Shown piece by piece: positions 1-6,506 of a DNA stretch of 6,506 nucleotides. The stretch is taken from positions 1 through 6,506 of the forward strand of contig CANPDS010000151.1 in the NCBI GenBank assembly GCA_947573015.1. Direction: 5' to 3'. Numbering within the stretch: the first letter of the stretch is position 1; each line of letters begins with the position of its first letter. A model generated the notes under the pieces. It was not told the DNA's origin and did no database searches. It saw only the letters and a program-made list of their open reading frames with translations. Source of the DNA: an uncultured Muribaculum sp. GTDB taxonomy: Bacteria > Bacteroidota > Bacteroidia > Bacteroidales > Muribaculaceae. The position numbers were made by a program, and so were the translations under genes.

Positions 1-547
1 ATTGAATACACAGGAGTTTGCCGAAGTGCTTTCGGATGCCTCTGCCGATAAACCGGATGCACAAGATGATGCCGGAGAGTTTGTCGCAGACTGTACTGTA
101 GAGAGCGATCTCGAATTGCTGCTTCCTCCGGAATATGTGCCTCAGGAGAGCGAACGCATCAACCTCTATAAAGAACTCGACGGTATTGAGCGTGAGCTTG
201 ATCTACAGCAGTTCAAGCTCCGTTTGGAGGACCGTTTCGGCAAAATTCCGAAAGTGACGGCCGAACTGTTGCGCATACCGCGCCTGAGGCGTATGGCGCA
301 GTCGCTCGGTATAGAGCGTGTGATGCTCAAGCAGGGGCGCATGTATCTCTATTTTGTTGATGAGAGCAATAAGGCCTACTACCAGTCGCCTATGTTCGGG
401 CGCTGTCTCAGTTATCTTCAGGCAAATCCACGTCGGGCGCAGCTTCGGCAGAAAGGGGAAAAAAGGAGTATGCTTATTTCCGATATACCCACTGTAGAGG
501 AGGCTGTGGCCACCCTTGACAATATACTTTCACTGCAAGCAATCTGA
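1..547 (+). CDS. mfd: Mfd transcription-repair coupling factor, C-terminal end (5' truncated by window edge)
   Basis: Mfd is a cytoplasmic ATP-driven DNA translocase that removes RNA polymerase stalled at DNA lesions and recruits UvrA for nucleotide excision repair. Only the last 181 codons are present. The reading frame begins at base 2, and the TTG there is an internal Leu codon, not a start. Visible residues about 1-35 are an acidic, low-complexity linker. Residues about 36-181 match the C-terminal TRCF domain (D7), which in E. coli Mfd masks the UvrA-binding surface. Recognisable signatures are LLLPPEYVP, the helix ending in LEDRFGKIP (E. coli has a similar DRFGLLP stretch), LRIPRLRRMAQSLGIERV, and the closing PTVEEAVATLDNI helix. 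The helicase motifs lie upstream of the window. The gene stops with TGA at 545-547, 3 bases before the next ATG, so it is probably co-transcribed with it. The domain assignment rests on remembered family patterns and is strong. Confidence 0.93.
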   Translation, partial: LNTQEFAEVLSDASADKPDAQDDAGEFVADCTVESDLELLLPPEYVPQESERINLYKELDGIERELDLQQFKLRLEDRFGKIPKVTAELLRIPRLRRMAQSLGIERVMLKQGRMYLYFVDESNKAYYQSPMFGRCLSYLQANPRRAQLRQKGEKRSMLISDIPTVEEAVATLDNILSLQAI

Positions 548-550
548 CAG

Positions 551-1786
551 ATGAATATGCGTTTTATTATCACGTGTGCCATACTTGTATATACAGCTTT
601 CGGATCATTGTTTGCCGCAGAGCCGGGTATGGCCGGTACATCGTCCGACACCGTAGCCGACAGCGTACGTATAAGTATGATTATATGTACTCCTGGAAGC
701 GATATCTATGAGCTTGAAGGGCATGCCGCACTGCGTGTGCAATTTCCGGATGGGCGTGATATGGCGGTCAATTACGGTATCTTCGATTTCGATGCTCCCA
801 ATTTTGTGTATCGTTTTGTAAAAGGGGAGACTGACTATATGGTGGCTGCTTATCCATTTGCTTATTTTCTTGAAAGCTACCGTAGAGACGGGCGTGGTGT
901 AGTGGAATATCCTCTTGAACTTACTAAGGAGGAAAGCATACGTCTGCTTGATCTCATACGCCGCAATCTTCTCCCTGAGAATAGGGTGTATAGGTATAAT
1001 TATGTCAAGGACAATTGCTCTACGCGCCCTTTGCGTCTGGTCGAGCAGGCTGTAGGCGATACTATCAGGCTCAATGCTCCGGCCATTACCGAAGGATGGA
1101 CATTCCGTGATGCCATGCGCTATTATCACCGCAATTATCCATGGTATCAGTTTGGCATTGATCTTGCTCTTGGCAGTGGTATTGATTATCCGATATCAGA
1201 TCATGAAAAAGCTTTTTCGCCACATCTGCTTATGACCATGCTGCCCGGCGCATCAGTTACCGATTCGCATGTAGCTATCAGAAAGATTGTTGGAGAGCAG
1301 ATAAATCATTGTCCCCAGACTGATGGCGGTCCTCTCGATCCTACTCCGTGGTTTTTGACACCGATGGCTTTCTCATTGATTCTCTTGTTTGGTGTGGGAA
1401 TTGTGGCAGTGTATGATCTGCGCAGAAAGCACATCAGCCGTTGGGCTGATGCGTGCTATATGTCATTGGCCGGGCTGGCAGGTTGTGTTATTGCATTTCT
1501 GGTTTTTGTCTCTGTGCATGAGGCAACTTCACCCAACTGGTTGATAGTGTGGCTCAATCCGTTGTGCTTAATTGTGCCTGGTTGTATATTTATAAAAAAA
1601 TGCCGTAGGTTGGTATTATTCTACGAATTTCTTAACTTTGTGGCATTATTTTTGTTATGTGTGTTGTGGCCTCTCACAGGCCAGCATGCTAATATGGCCT
1701 TCTGGCCGCTTATTGCAGCCGATTTGATACTTTCGGCACGCTATATTTACATCACCGCATCATGCGCAAAAAAGTCGATACAATAA
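551..1786 (+). CDS. DUF4105 (Lnb N-terminal periplasmic domain) protein with C-terminal membrane segments
   Basis: This 411-residue envelope protein has no established function that I know of. Residues 1-22 form a type I signal peptide (hydrophobic IITCAILVYTAF, likely cleavage after SLFA). Residues about 40-245 match the DUF4105/Lnb_N family: ICTPGSDIYELEGHAALRV at 45-63, NYGIFDFD at 74-81, a KGETDYMVAAYPF stretch, and YNYVKDNCSTRPLRL at 149-163. His58 followed later by Cys156 resembles the His-then-Cys order of circularly permuted NlpC/P60-type (YiiX/LRAT-like) hydrolases, so a cysteine hydrolase acting in the periplasm is possible; this is inference. About five membrane segments follow, near 268-289, 301-323, 329-348, 354-376 and 381-403, so the domain would be anchored on the inner membrane facing the periplasm. 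The ATG at 551 lies 3 bases after the mfd stop; the second Met (codon 3) is an alternative start. No Shine-Dalgarno sequence is visible, as usual in Bacteroidota. The 3' part (about 1500-1680) is visibly richer in A/T than its neighbours. The last 25 bases overlap the next gene. Confidence 0.85.
   Translation: MNMRFIITCAILVYTAFGSLFAAEPGMAGTSSDTVADSVRISMIICTPGSDIYELEGHAALRVQFPDGRDMAVNYGIFDFDAPNFVYRFVKGETDYMVAAYPFAYFLESYRRDGRGVVEYPLELTKEESIRLLDLIRRNLLPENRVYRYNYVKDNCSTRPLRLVEQAVGDTIRLNAPAITEGWTFRDAMRYYHRNYPWYQFGIDLALGSGIDYPISDHEKAFSPHLLMTMLPGASVTDSHVAIRKIVGEQINHCPQTDGGPLDPTPWFLTPMAFSLILLFGVGIVAVYDLRRKHISRWADACYMSLAGLAGCVIAFLVFVSVHEATSPNWLIVWLNPLCLIVPGCIFIKKCRRLVLFYEFLNFVALFLLCVLWPLTGQHANMAFWPLIAADLILSARYIYITASCAKKSIQ
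1610..1640 (+). promoter_or_regulatory. Candidate Bacteroidota-type promoter inside the DUF4105 gene
   Basis: TAACTTTG at 1633-1640 is an exact match to the Bacteroidota -7 consensus TAnnTTTG. A TTG core (1610-1612, within GGTTGG) lies 20 bases upstream, about where the -33 TTTG element is expected. The pair falls in an A/T-rich stretch that also encodes a membrane helix, and would start transcription around 1645-1650, roughly 115 bases before the phosphatase-like gene. The -33 box lacks its first T, and single -7 matches occur by chance a few times in a window of this size, so this is a tentative call. Confidence 0.3.
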
Positions 1787-3384
1787 TAGCTTCACGCCTT
1801 GCCACTATTCTCGTGGCCTCTCTGGTCAGCCTTACTGTCGCTGCCCAGACTCAGGCGCCGTCGCCACGTCCGCGTCTGGTCGTGGGCATAATGGTTGACG
1901 GTTTGCGGGAGGACTATCTTGACTTGCTCAAAGGATATTTCGGGCCAGACGGCTTCCGTAGGCTGATGCGCGACGGAGTGATGCTCGACAATGTGGATTT
2001 CGGCACTTACGTCGATCCTGCGGCTGCCACAGCCATTATCTACAGTGGTGCGTCGGCATCAATCAATGGCATTCCTGCTACTTTTGTCTATGACAATACC
2101 GGTAAACGCGAGCGTTCTATCCTCCTTGATCCGGATCAGATAGGCAATTATACCGACGAGACTTTCTCCCCTAAGGCTATCCGCGTGAGTACTCTCAGCG
2201 ATGAGGTGCGGATTGATGGCGGTGGCATAGGTAGCGTATATTCTGTGGCTCCATCTGCCGAACAATCTATAATCCTCGCAGGTCATGCCGGAAACAGCGC
2301 TTTCTGGCTTGATGATGTCACCGGTCGTTGGGCTACAACAACATATTATAAAGATGTTCCACAGCCGATTCAGGCAAGGAATTTCGCACGTCCGCTTCCG
2401 GCACGCCTTGACACTCTTGCATGGCGTCCGTTGATGAAGCCCGACCAATATCCCGATCTTCCGGCATACAAGAAATATTATCCATTCCGTCATCTGTTTC
2501 AGCACAATGATGTCGACCGTTTCCGCAATTTCAAAACCTCGGCTCCGGTAAATACTGAGGTTACCGACATTGCAGCAGATTATATCAGCGGTCTGAAACT
2601 TGGCACCGGTGCGGCGATCGACATGCTCAACCTTTGCTATACGGTAAGCCCGTTTGCCAAGGCAAAGGATTCCGACTCGCGTCTTGAGACGATGGATACA
2701 TATCTGCGTCTTGACACTGATCTGGCACGACTTTTCAAGACTATCGACGCCACCGTCGGGCTTGATAAATCATTTATATTCCTGACCGGTACGCCCGCAG
2801 CTCCTTCTGATAAGCGCGATGATGACCGGTGGGGTATTCCTGCCGGTGAATTCTCGGCTCGCAAGGCCATGTCGTTGCTCAATGTATATCTTATGGCCCA
2901 GCATGGCAATGGTGAGTGGGTCACCGGATATCACAACGGGCATCTTTATCTTAATAAAGATCTTATAAAGCAGCACGATCTTGATCTACGGAAGATTCGC
3001 GAGGATGCTGCTTCATTCCTCATACGAATGAGCGGCGTTAGCGGCGCATGGACAATCGATGACGTTATGGCCGGTAAGGCCGGGAATAATGCCGCCGCAC
3101 TTAAACGCAACACCGTGGCCGACACTGCCGGCGACGTGATTGTTGAGGTAAATCCCGGATGGGAGATCGTAAATGTAAATCCAACAACACAGAAGGAGGA
3201 GCGTACGACAGTGCGCACAGGGTTGATTTCATCGCCTGTGTTCATCCTTAGCCCTGAGCTGGAGTCGGCACGTATTTCTGAGCCGATAGACGCACGTTCC
3301 ATCGCGCCTACTGTAGCACGTCTGTTGCGTATTCGCTCGCCTAATGCAGCAGAGCTTCCTGCATTGCGTCTAAAACGTAAATAA
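1762..3384 (+). CDS. Secreted PafA/NPP-like alkaline phosphatase superfamily protein, probably catalytically inactive
   Basis: The 540-residue product has a positively charged start (MRKK), a hydrophobic core and a likely type I cleavage site after VAA (residue 28), so it is exported. It follows the PafA/nucleotide pyrophosphatase fold throughout: RLVVGIMVDGLREDYL at 38-53, IYSGASASINGI at 93-104, SVAPSAEQSIILAGHAGNSAFW with DD at 161-185, DTYLRLDTDLARLF at 312-325, and SIAPTVARLLRIRSPNA near the end. Compared with active PafA, only Asp46 of the metal ligands is evident. The nucleophile region reads VDPAAATAIIYSG instead of a T-x-P-G-H-A-type motif. The D-x-x-x-H ligand segment reads YTVSPFAKAK (293-302). 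The DHG motif after the FIFLT strand is replaced by GTPAAP (343-348). The final ligand His is absent. I infer a pseudoenzyme with a binding or structural role; the fold is not in doubt. From memory, related Bacteroidales proteins look similarly degenerate. The ATG at 1762 is preferred because it supplies the signal peptide. It lies inside the DUF4105 gene, which implies translational coupling. Confidence 0.85.
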   Translation: MRKKVDTIIASRLATILVASLVSLTVAAQTQAPSPRPRLVVGIMVDGLREDYLDLLKGYFGPDGFRRLMRDGVMLDNVDFGTYVDPAAATAIIYSGASASINGIPATFVYDNTGKRERSILLDPDQIGNYTDETFSPKAIRVSTLSDEVRIDGGGIGSVYSVAPSAEQSIILAGHAGNSAFWLDDVTGRWATTTYYKDVPQPIQARNFARPLPARLDTLAWRPLMKPDQYPDLPAYKKYYPFRHLFQHNDVDRFRNFKTSAPVNTEVTDIAADYISGLKLGTGAAIDMLNLCYTVSPFAKAKDSDSRLETMDTYLRLDTDLARLFKTIDATVGLDKSFIFLTGTPAAPSDKRDDDRWGIPAGEFSARKAMSLLNVYLMAQHGNGEWVTGYHNGHLYLNKDLIKQHDLDLRKIREDAASFLIRMSGVSGAWTIDDVMAGKAGNNAAALKRNTVADTAGDVIVEVNPGWEIVNVNPTTQKEERTTVRTGLISSPVFILSPELESARISEPIDARSIAPTVARLLRIRSPNAAELPALRLKRK

Positions 3385-3400
3385 GCGCTATATGCTTATT
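3380..3400 (+). terminator. Weak hairpin over the stop codon of the phosphatase-like gene
   Basis: AATAAGC (3380-3386) and GCTTATT (3394-3400) are a perfect 7-base inverted repeat with a 7-base loop, and the left arm contains the TAA stop (3382-3384). The stem is A/T-rich and no T-tract follows directly; a run of five T's comes only about 17 bases later (3418-3422). It could be a weak terminator, an mRNA 3'-end structure, a palindromic protein-binding site, or chance. Confidence 0.25.
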
Positions 3401-3421
3401 CGTGTCATTGCAGTAAGTTTT
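3391..3421 (+). promoter_or_regulatory. secA: Candidate secA promoter, weak match
   Basis: The 114-base gap 3385-3498 is the only intergenic space of any size and is the natural place for a secA promoter. The best pair I see is TATG at 3391-3394 (3 of 4 to TTTG) and TAAGTTTT at 3414-3421 (5 of 6 fixed bases of TAnnTTTG) with a 19-base spacer. Transcription would begin near 3428, leaving a leader of about 70 bases. The -33 box overlaps the right arm of the hairpin at 3380-3400. A second near match, TAATTTG at 3470-3476, lacks one base of spacing and has no -33 partner. Confidence 0.27.
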
Positions 3422-3439
3422 TATCAACCACTTTGACCA

Positions 3440-3464
3440 TGGCGGAGCAACTGATTTTCCGCCA
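3440..3464 (+). repeat. Inverted repeat (hairpin) in the secA leader
   Basis: TGGCGGA (3440-3446) is perfectly complementary to TCCGCCA (3458-3464), with an 11-base loop. The stem is G/C-rich, unlike the surrounding A/T-rich leader, and ends 34 bases before the secA start codon. No T-tract follows, so it does not look like a terminator. It could fold in the secA mRNA leader or be an operator. Confidence 0.4.
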
Positions 3465-3498
3465 ATTACTAATTTGCTAATCAACACCACATTTATAA

Positions 3499-6400
3499 AT
3501 GTCATTCATTTCAGTATTAAACAAGATATTCGGCAACAAGTCGCAGCGCGATTTGAAAGAGATTCAGCCGATTGTCAATGAAATTAACGCTCTTGGTCCA
3601 AAGATGAAGGAGCTGACCAATGATGAGCTCCGTCAGACCATAACCGATATCAAAGCCGAGCTTGCCAAGGCGGTAGAAGAGGATACCGTTGCTATCGACG
3701 AGATCAAGGCCCGTATAGAGACTCTTCCTTTTGAAGAGAGACAGCCTCTTTGGGACGAGGTGGATCAGCGCGAGAAAAACGTGCTTGAAACATATGAAAA
3801 AGAGCTTGACCGTGTTTTGCCTACAGTATTCGCCGCCATGCGCGAGACTGCTGCCAGATTTGCCGCCAATGAGACGATCGAGGTGACTGCTACTGACGCT
3901 GACCGCGAGTTTGCCGGACAGGGACGTGATTTTGTTACCATCGAAGGCGATAAGGCAATATATAAGAATCATTGGATAGCCGGTGGCAACGAAGTGACTT
4001 GGGATATGGTGCACTATGATGTGCAGCTCATAGGTGGTATTGTGCTTCATCAAGGCAAAATCGCCGAGATGGCTACCGGTGAGGGTAAGACGCTTGTCGC
4101 TACCTTGCCTGTGTTCTTGCGCTCGCTTACCGGACGTGGCGTGCATGTCGTTACTGTCAATGACTATCTATCCAAGCGCGACTCGGAATGGATGGGACCG
4201 CTTTATATGTTCCATGGTCAGACCGTAGATTGCATCGATAAGCATGAGCCTAACTCAGCAGCCCGTCGCAAGGCATATGCGTGCGACATAACATTCGGTA
4301 CAAACAATGAGTTTGGCTTCGATTATCTGCGCGATAATATGGCTATGTCGCCGCAGGATCTTGTGCAGCGCAAGCATTATTATGCCATTGTCGATGAGGT
4401 CGATTCGGTGCTTATTGATGATGCGCGTACACCGCTTATCATATCGGGCCCTGTGCCCAAGGGCGACGACCAGCTCTTCAATGACTTCAAAAATAATGTT
4501 GAGAATGTCTACAATGCTCAGCGTCGTCTTGTGGGGCAGCTCCTTCAGGAAGCTAAAGAAAAGATTCCGAGTGACGACAAGGAGGTGCGCAAGGCTGGTG
4601 CTCTCGCATTGTTCCGCGCCTACAAGGGTCTGCCTAAATACTCTCCCCTTATCAAATTCCTTTCTCAGGAGGGCATGAAACCCCTTCTGCTTGAAACCGA
4701 GGCATATTATTTACAGGATAACAGCCGTGAGATGCCTGTGGCCGTTGAGCCTCTTTACTTTGTGATTGATGAGAAAAACCGTTCGGTTGATCTCACCGAC
4801 AAAGGTATCGATGAGCTTACCGGACGTTCGCAGGATCCTCAGTTCTTCGTACTGCCGGATATTGCGGCACAGCTTTCCGAGGTAGAAGGTGACGAGTCGC
4901 TCGAACCGGCTGCCCGTCAGGAGAAGAAAGATGCTCTTATGGACAGCTATGCTGTTAAAGCCGAGCGTGTCCATACTGTCAATCAGCTACTAAAGGCATA
5001 CGCTCTTTTTGAGAAAGATGTCGAATATGTGATCGATGACAACAAGATCAAGATTGTCGATGAGCAGACGGGCCGTATTATGGAGGGTCGCCGCTACAGC
5101 GATGGTCTGCATCAGGCTATCGAAGCAAAGGAGGGTGTGAAGGTTGAGGCTGCCACTCAGACATTCGCCACCATCACGCTTCAGAATTACTTCCGCATGT
5201 ATCATAAACTTGCGGGTATGACCGGTACCGCCGAGACAGAGGCCGGTGAATTTTGGGATATCTATACGCTCTATGTGGTGACTTTCCCCACCAATAAGCC
5301 GATCGCGCGTATCTACATGAACGACCGAGTCTACAAGACCAAGCGTGAGAAGTATAATGCTGTTATAGCAGAGATCGTACGTCTGCACAAAATCGGCCGT
5401 CCGGTGCTTGTCGGCACTACTTCAGTTGAGATTTCCGAACTTCTATCCAAGATGCTTAAGCTTCAGCATATCGACCATCAGGTGCTTAATGCTAAGCTTC
5501 ATCAGAAGGAAGCTGATATTGTGGCTCTCGCTGGTCTGCCCGGTGCGGTTACGATCGCTACCAACATGGCAGGTCGTGGTACTGACATCAAGCTTCCTAT
5601 GGAGGTAAAGAATATGCAGGACACCGAGATAGCCAAAGGCAAGGAAATCGGTGGTCTTGCTATTATTGGTACCGAACGCCATGAGTCGCGTCGTGTCGAC
5701 CGCCAGTTGCGCGGACGTGCCGGACGTCAGGGTGATCCTGGTTCATCAGTGTTCTATCTTTCTTTCGAGGACCAATTGATGCGTCTGTTCGCTACCGACC
5801 GTGTCACCAAGATGCTCGACCGTATGGGTATACAGGAGGGTGAGATGATCGAAAGCTCTATGGTCAACAAGGCTATCGAGAACGCACAGAAGCGTGTTGA
5901 GGAGAACAACTTCGGAATACGTAAGCGTCTTCTTGAATATGACGATGTGATGAACAAACAGCGTCAGTATATCTACGGACGCCGTCACCATGCTCTGCTC
6001 GGTGAGCGTGTTGGCATCGACATCAACAACATGCTTTATGACACTGTGGAGAATCTTGTTAACGTATATGATTCTCCCAATGATTATGGTGACCTTAAGA
6101 TGGAACTCTTCAAGGTATTTGCCATCGAGATCCCTGTAAATGAGGATGATTTCAAGAAGATGCCTAAGAATGAGGTTGTCGACCAGATATTTGCAGCCGT
6201 AACAGATGCGCTCCAGCGCCGCACTGACCGTATATGCGAGATCACATGGCCTGTGATAAAGGATGCCGTGGAGAATCATGGTGCGAAAGGACGTCTGCTT
6301 GTGCCAATCACCGATGGACGCCGTGTATTCAACATCCCTGCCGATGTGCAGACCGCTTACGATACCCAGTGCAAGTCGATTGCAAAGGAATGGCAGAAAG

Positions 6401-6506
6401 CTATCCTGCTCCTCACTATCGATGAGGTGTGGAAGGAGCATCTGCGTGAACTTGATCAGTTGCGCCAGTCGGTTCAGAATGCGTCATATGAGCAGAAGGA
6501 TCCGTT
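3499..6506 (+). CDS. secA: SecA preprotein translocase ATPase (3' end beyond window)
   Basis: SecA is the peripheral ATPase that drives unfolded preproteins through SecYEG. The frame opens at ATG 3499 (MSFISVLNKIFGNKSQRD) and has no stop in 1002 codons. NBD1 carries the Walker A motif ATGEGKT (Lys197), VHVVTVNDYLSKRD, GTNNEFGFDYLRDNM, and the Walker B motif DEVD at 299-302. The preprotein cross-linking domain follows to about residue 505. NBD2 shows DEQTGRIMEGRRYSDGLH from 521, AGMTGTAE (572-579), VGTTSVE, TNMAGRGTDI (688-697) and QLRGRAGRQGDPGS (736-749). The helical scaffold includes IRKRLLEYDDVM, and the two-helix finger includes LTIDEVWKEHL with Trp978 and Tyr997, corresponding to E. coli Trp775 and Tyr794. 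Walker A lies about 89 residues later than in E. coli and the cross-linking domain is roughly 90 residues larger, consistent with the about 1,100-residue SecA of Bacteroidota. About 100 residues, including any C-terminal zinc motif, are missing. No Shine-Dalgarno sequence precedes the start; the leader is A/T-rich. Confidence 0.98.
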   Translation, partial: MSFISVLNKIFGNKSQRDLKEIQPIVNEINALGPKMKELTNDELRQTITDIKAELAKAVEEDTVAIDEIKARIETLPFEERQPLWDEVDQREKNVLETYEKELDRVLPTVFAAMRETAARFAANETIEVTATDADREFAGQGRDFVTIEGDKAIYKNHWIAGGNEVTWDMVHYDVQLIGGIVLHQGKIAEMATGEGKTLVATLPVFLRSLTGRGVHVVTVNDYLSKRDSEWMGPLYMFHGQTVDCIDKHEPNSAARRKAYACDITFGTNNEFGFDYLRDNMAMSPQDLVQRKHYYAIVDEVDSVLIDDARTPLIISGPVPKGDDQLFNDFKNNVENVYNAQRRLVGQLLQEAKEKIPSDDKEVRKAGALALFRAYKGLPKYSPLIKFLSQEGMKPLLLETEAYYLQDNSREMPVAVEPLYFVIDEKNRSVDLTDKGIDELTGRSQDPQFFVLPDIAAQLSEVEGDESLEPAARQEKKDALMDSYAVKAERVHTVNQLLKAYALFEKDVEYVIDDNKIKIVDEQTGRIMEGRRYSDGLHQAIEAKEGVKVEAATQTFATITLQNYFRMYHKLAGMTGTAETEAGEFWDIYTLYVVTFPTNKPIARIYMNDRVYKTKREKYNAVIAEIVRLHKIGRPVLVGTTSVEISELLSKMLKLQHIDHQVLNAKLHQKEADIVALAGLPGAVTIATNMAGRGTDIKLPMEVKNMQDTEIAKGKEIGGLAIIGTERHESRRVDRQLRGRAGRQGDPGSSVFYLSFEDQLMRLFATDRVTKMLDRMGIQEGEMIESSMVNKAIENAQKRVEENNFGIRKRLLEYDDVMNKQRQYIYGRRHHALLGERVGIDINNMLYDTVENLVNVYDSPNDYGDLKMELFKVFAIEIPVNEDDFKKMPKNEVVDQIFAAVTDALQRRTDRICEITWPVIKDAVENHGAKGRLLVPITDGRRVFNIPADVQTAYDTQCKSIAKEWQKAILLLTIDEVWKEHLRELDQLRQSVQNASYEQKDP

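Noticed and set aside
2..4. TTG as a start codon for the first gene
   Set aside because: The protein is the C-terminal part of Mfd, so this codon is internal and the true start is outside the window.
605..1129. 174-codon open frame on the - strand
   Set aside because: It is antisense to the DUF4105 domain, which is a convincing family match on the + strand.
2079..2086. TACTTTTG, an exact TAnnTTTG match
   Set aside because: It is deep inside the phosphatase-like gene with no TTTG-like element 19-21 bases upstream; a few such matches are expected by chance.
2059..3302. Several - strand frames (2059-2505, 2637-2924, 2770-2976, 2946-3302)
   Set aside because: All are antisense to the phosphatase-like gene, overlap one another in part, and have compositions typical of antisense shadows.
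3517..4146. 209-codon open frame on the - strand
   Set aside because: It lies wholly antisense to secA, whose + strand frame encodes unmistakable SecA motifs. The antisense frame shows no known domain and is a by-product of secA codon use.
4034..5608. Short + strand frames at 4034-4228, 4307-4678 and 5408-5608
   Set aside because: They are out-of-frame reads within secA, with no domains or start context of their own.
5746..6441. 231-codon open frame on the - strand
   Set aside because: It is antisense to the SecA helical scaffold region, has no recognisable motif, and is explained by the sense gene.
1..6506. Search for mobile elements, CRISPR repeats, tRNA or rRNA genes and defence or toxin-antitoxin genes
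   Set aside because: Four conserved genes fill the window almost without gaps. I saw no transposase, terminal repeats, spaced direct repeats or cloverleaf-like segments.

Overview
The window looks like ordinary chromosomal core sequence from a member of the Bacteroidota, most likely the order Bacteroidales; a gut Muribaculaceae-like relative is a guess. The grounds are the type of Mfd C-terminus, an enlarged SecA, a DUF4105 membrane protein, an alkaline-phosphatase-fold secreted protein, and start codons without Shine-Dalgarno sequences but with A/T-rich leaders. All four real genes lie on the + strand and cover almost the whole window.

Layout. Positions 1-547 hold the 3' end of mfd (transcription-repair coupling factor). 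After only 3 bases, 551-1786 encodes a DUF4105 (Lnb N-terminal periplasmic domain) protein with a signal peptide, a periplasmic domain carrying a His/Cys pair, and about five C-terminal membrane segments. Its end overlaps by 25 bases the start of 1762-3384, a secreted protein of the PafA/nucleotide-pyrophosphatase branch of the alkaline phosphatase superfamily that has lost nearly all catalytic and metal-binding residues. A 114-base gap (3385-3498) with two small inverted repeats, a weak promoter-like pair and two tiny back-to-back reading frames precedes secA. secA starts at ATG 3499 and stays open to the right edge (1002 codons seen, roughly 100 missing).

How the genes relate. The 3-base gap and the 25-base overlap make mfd, the DUF4105 gene and the phosphatase-like gene a probable transcription unit with translational coupling. 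secA is probably at least partly under its own control. The DUF4105 and phosphatase-like products both carry export signals and are therefore Sec clients, but nothing in the sequence shows a direct functional link to SecA or Mfd.

I found no mobile element, CRISPR array, tRNA, rRNA or defence cassette, and no clearly new multi-gene system. The best leads are the degenerate phosphatase and the permuted-papain-like arrangement of the DUF4105 protein.
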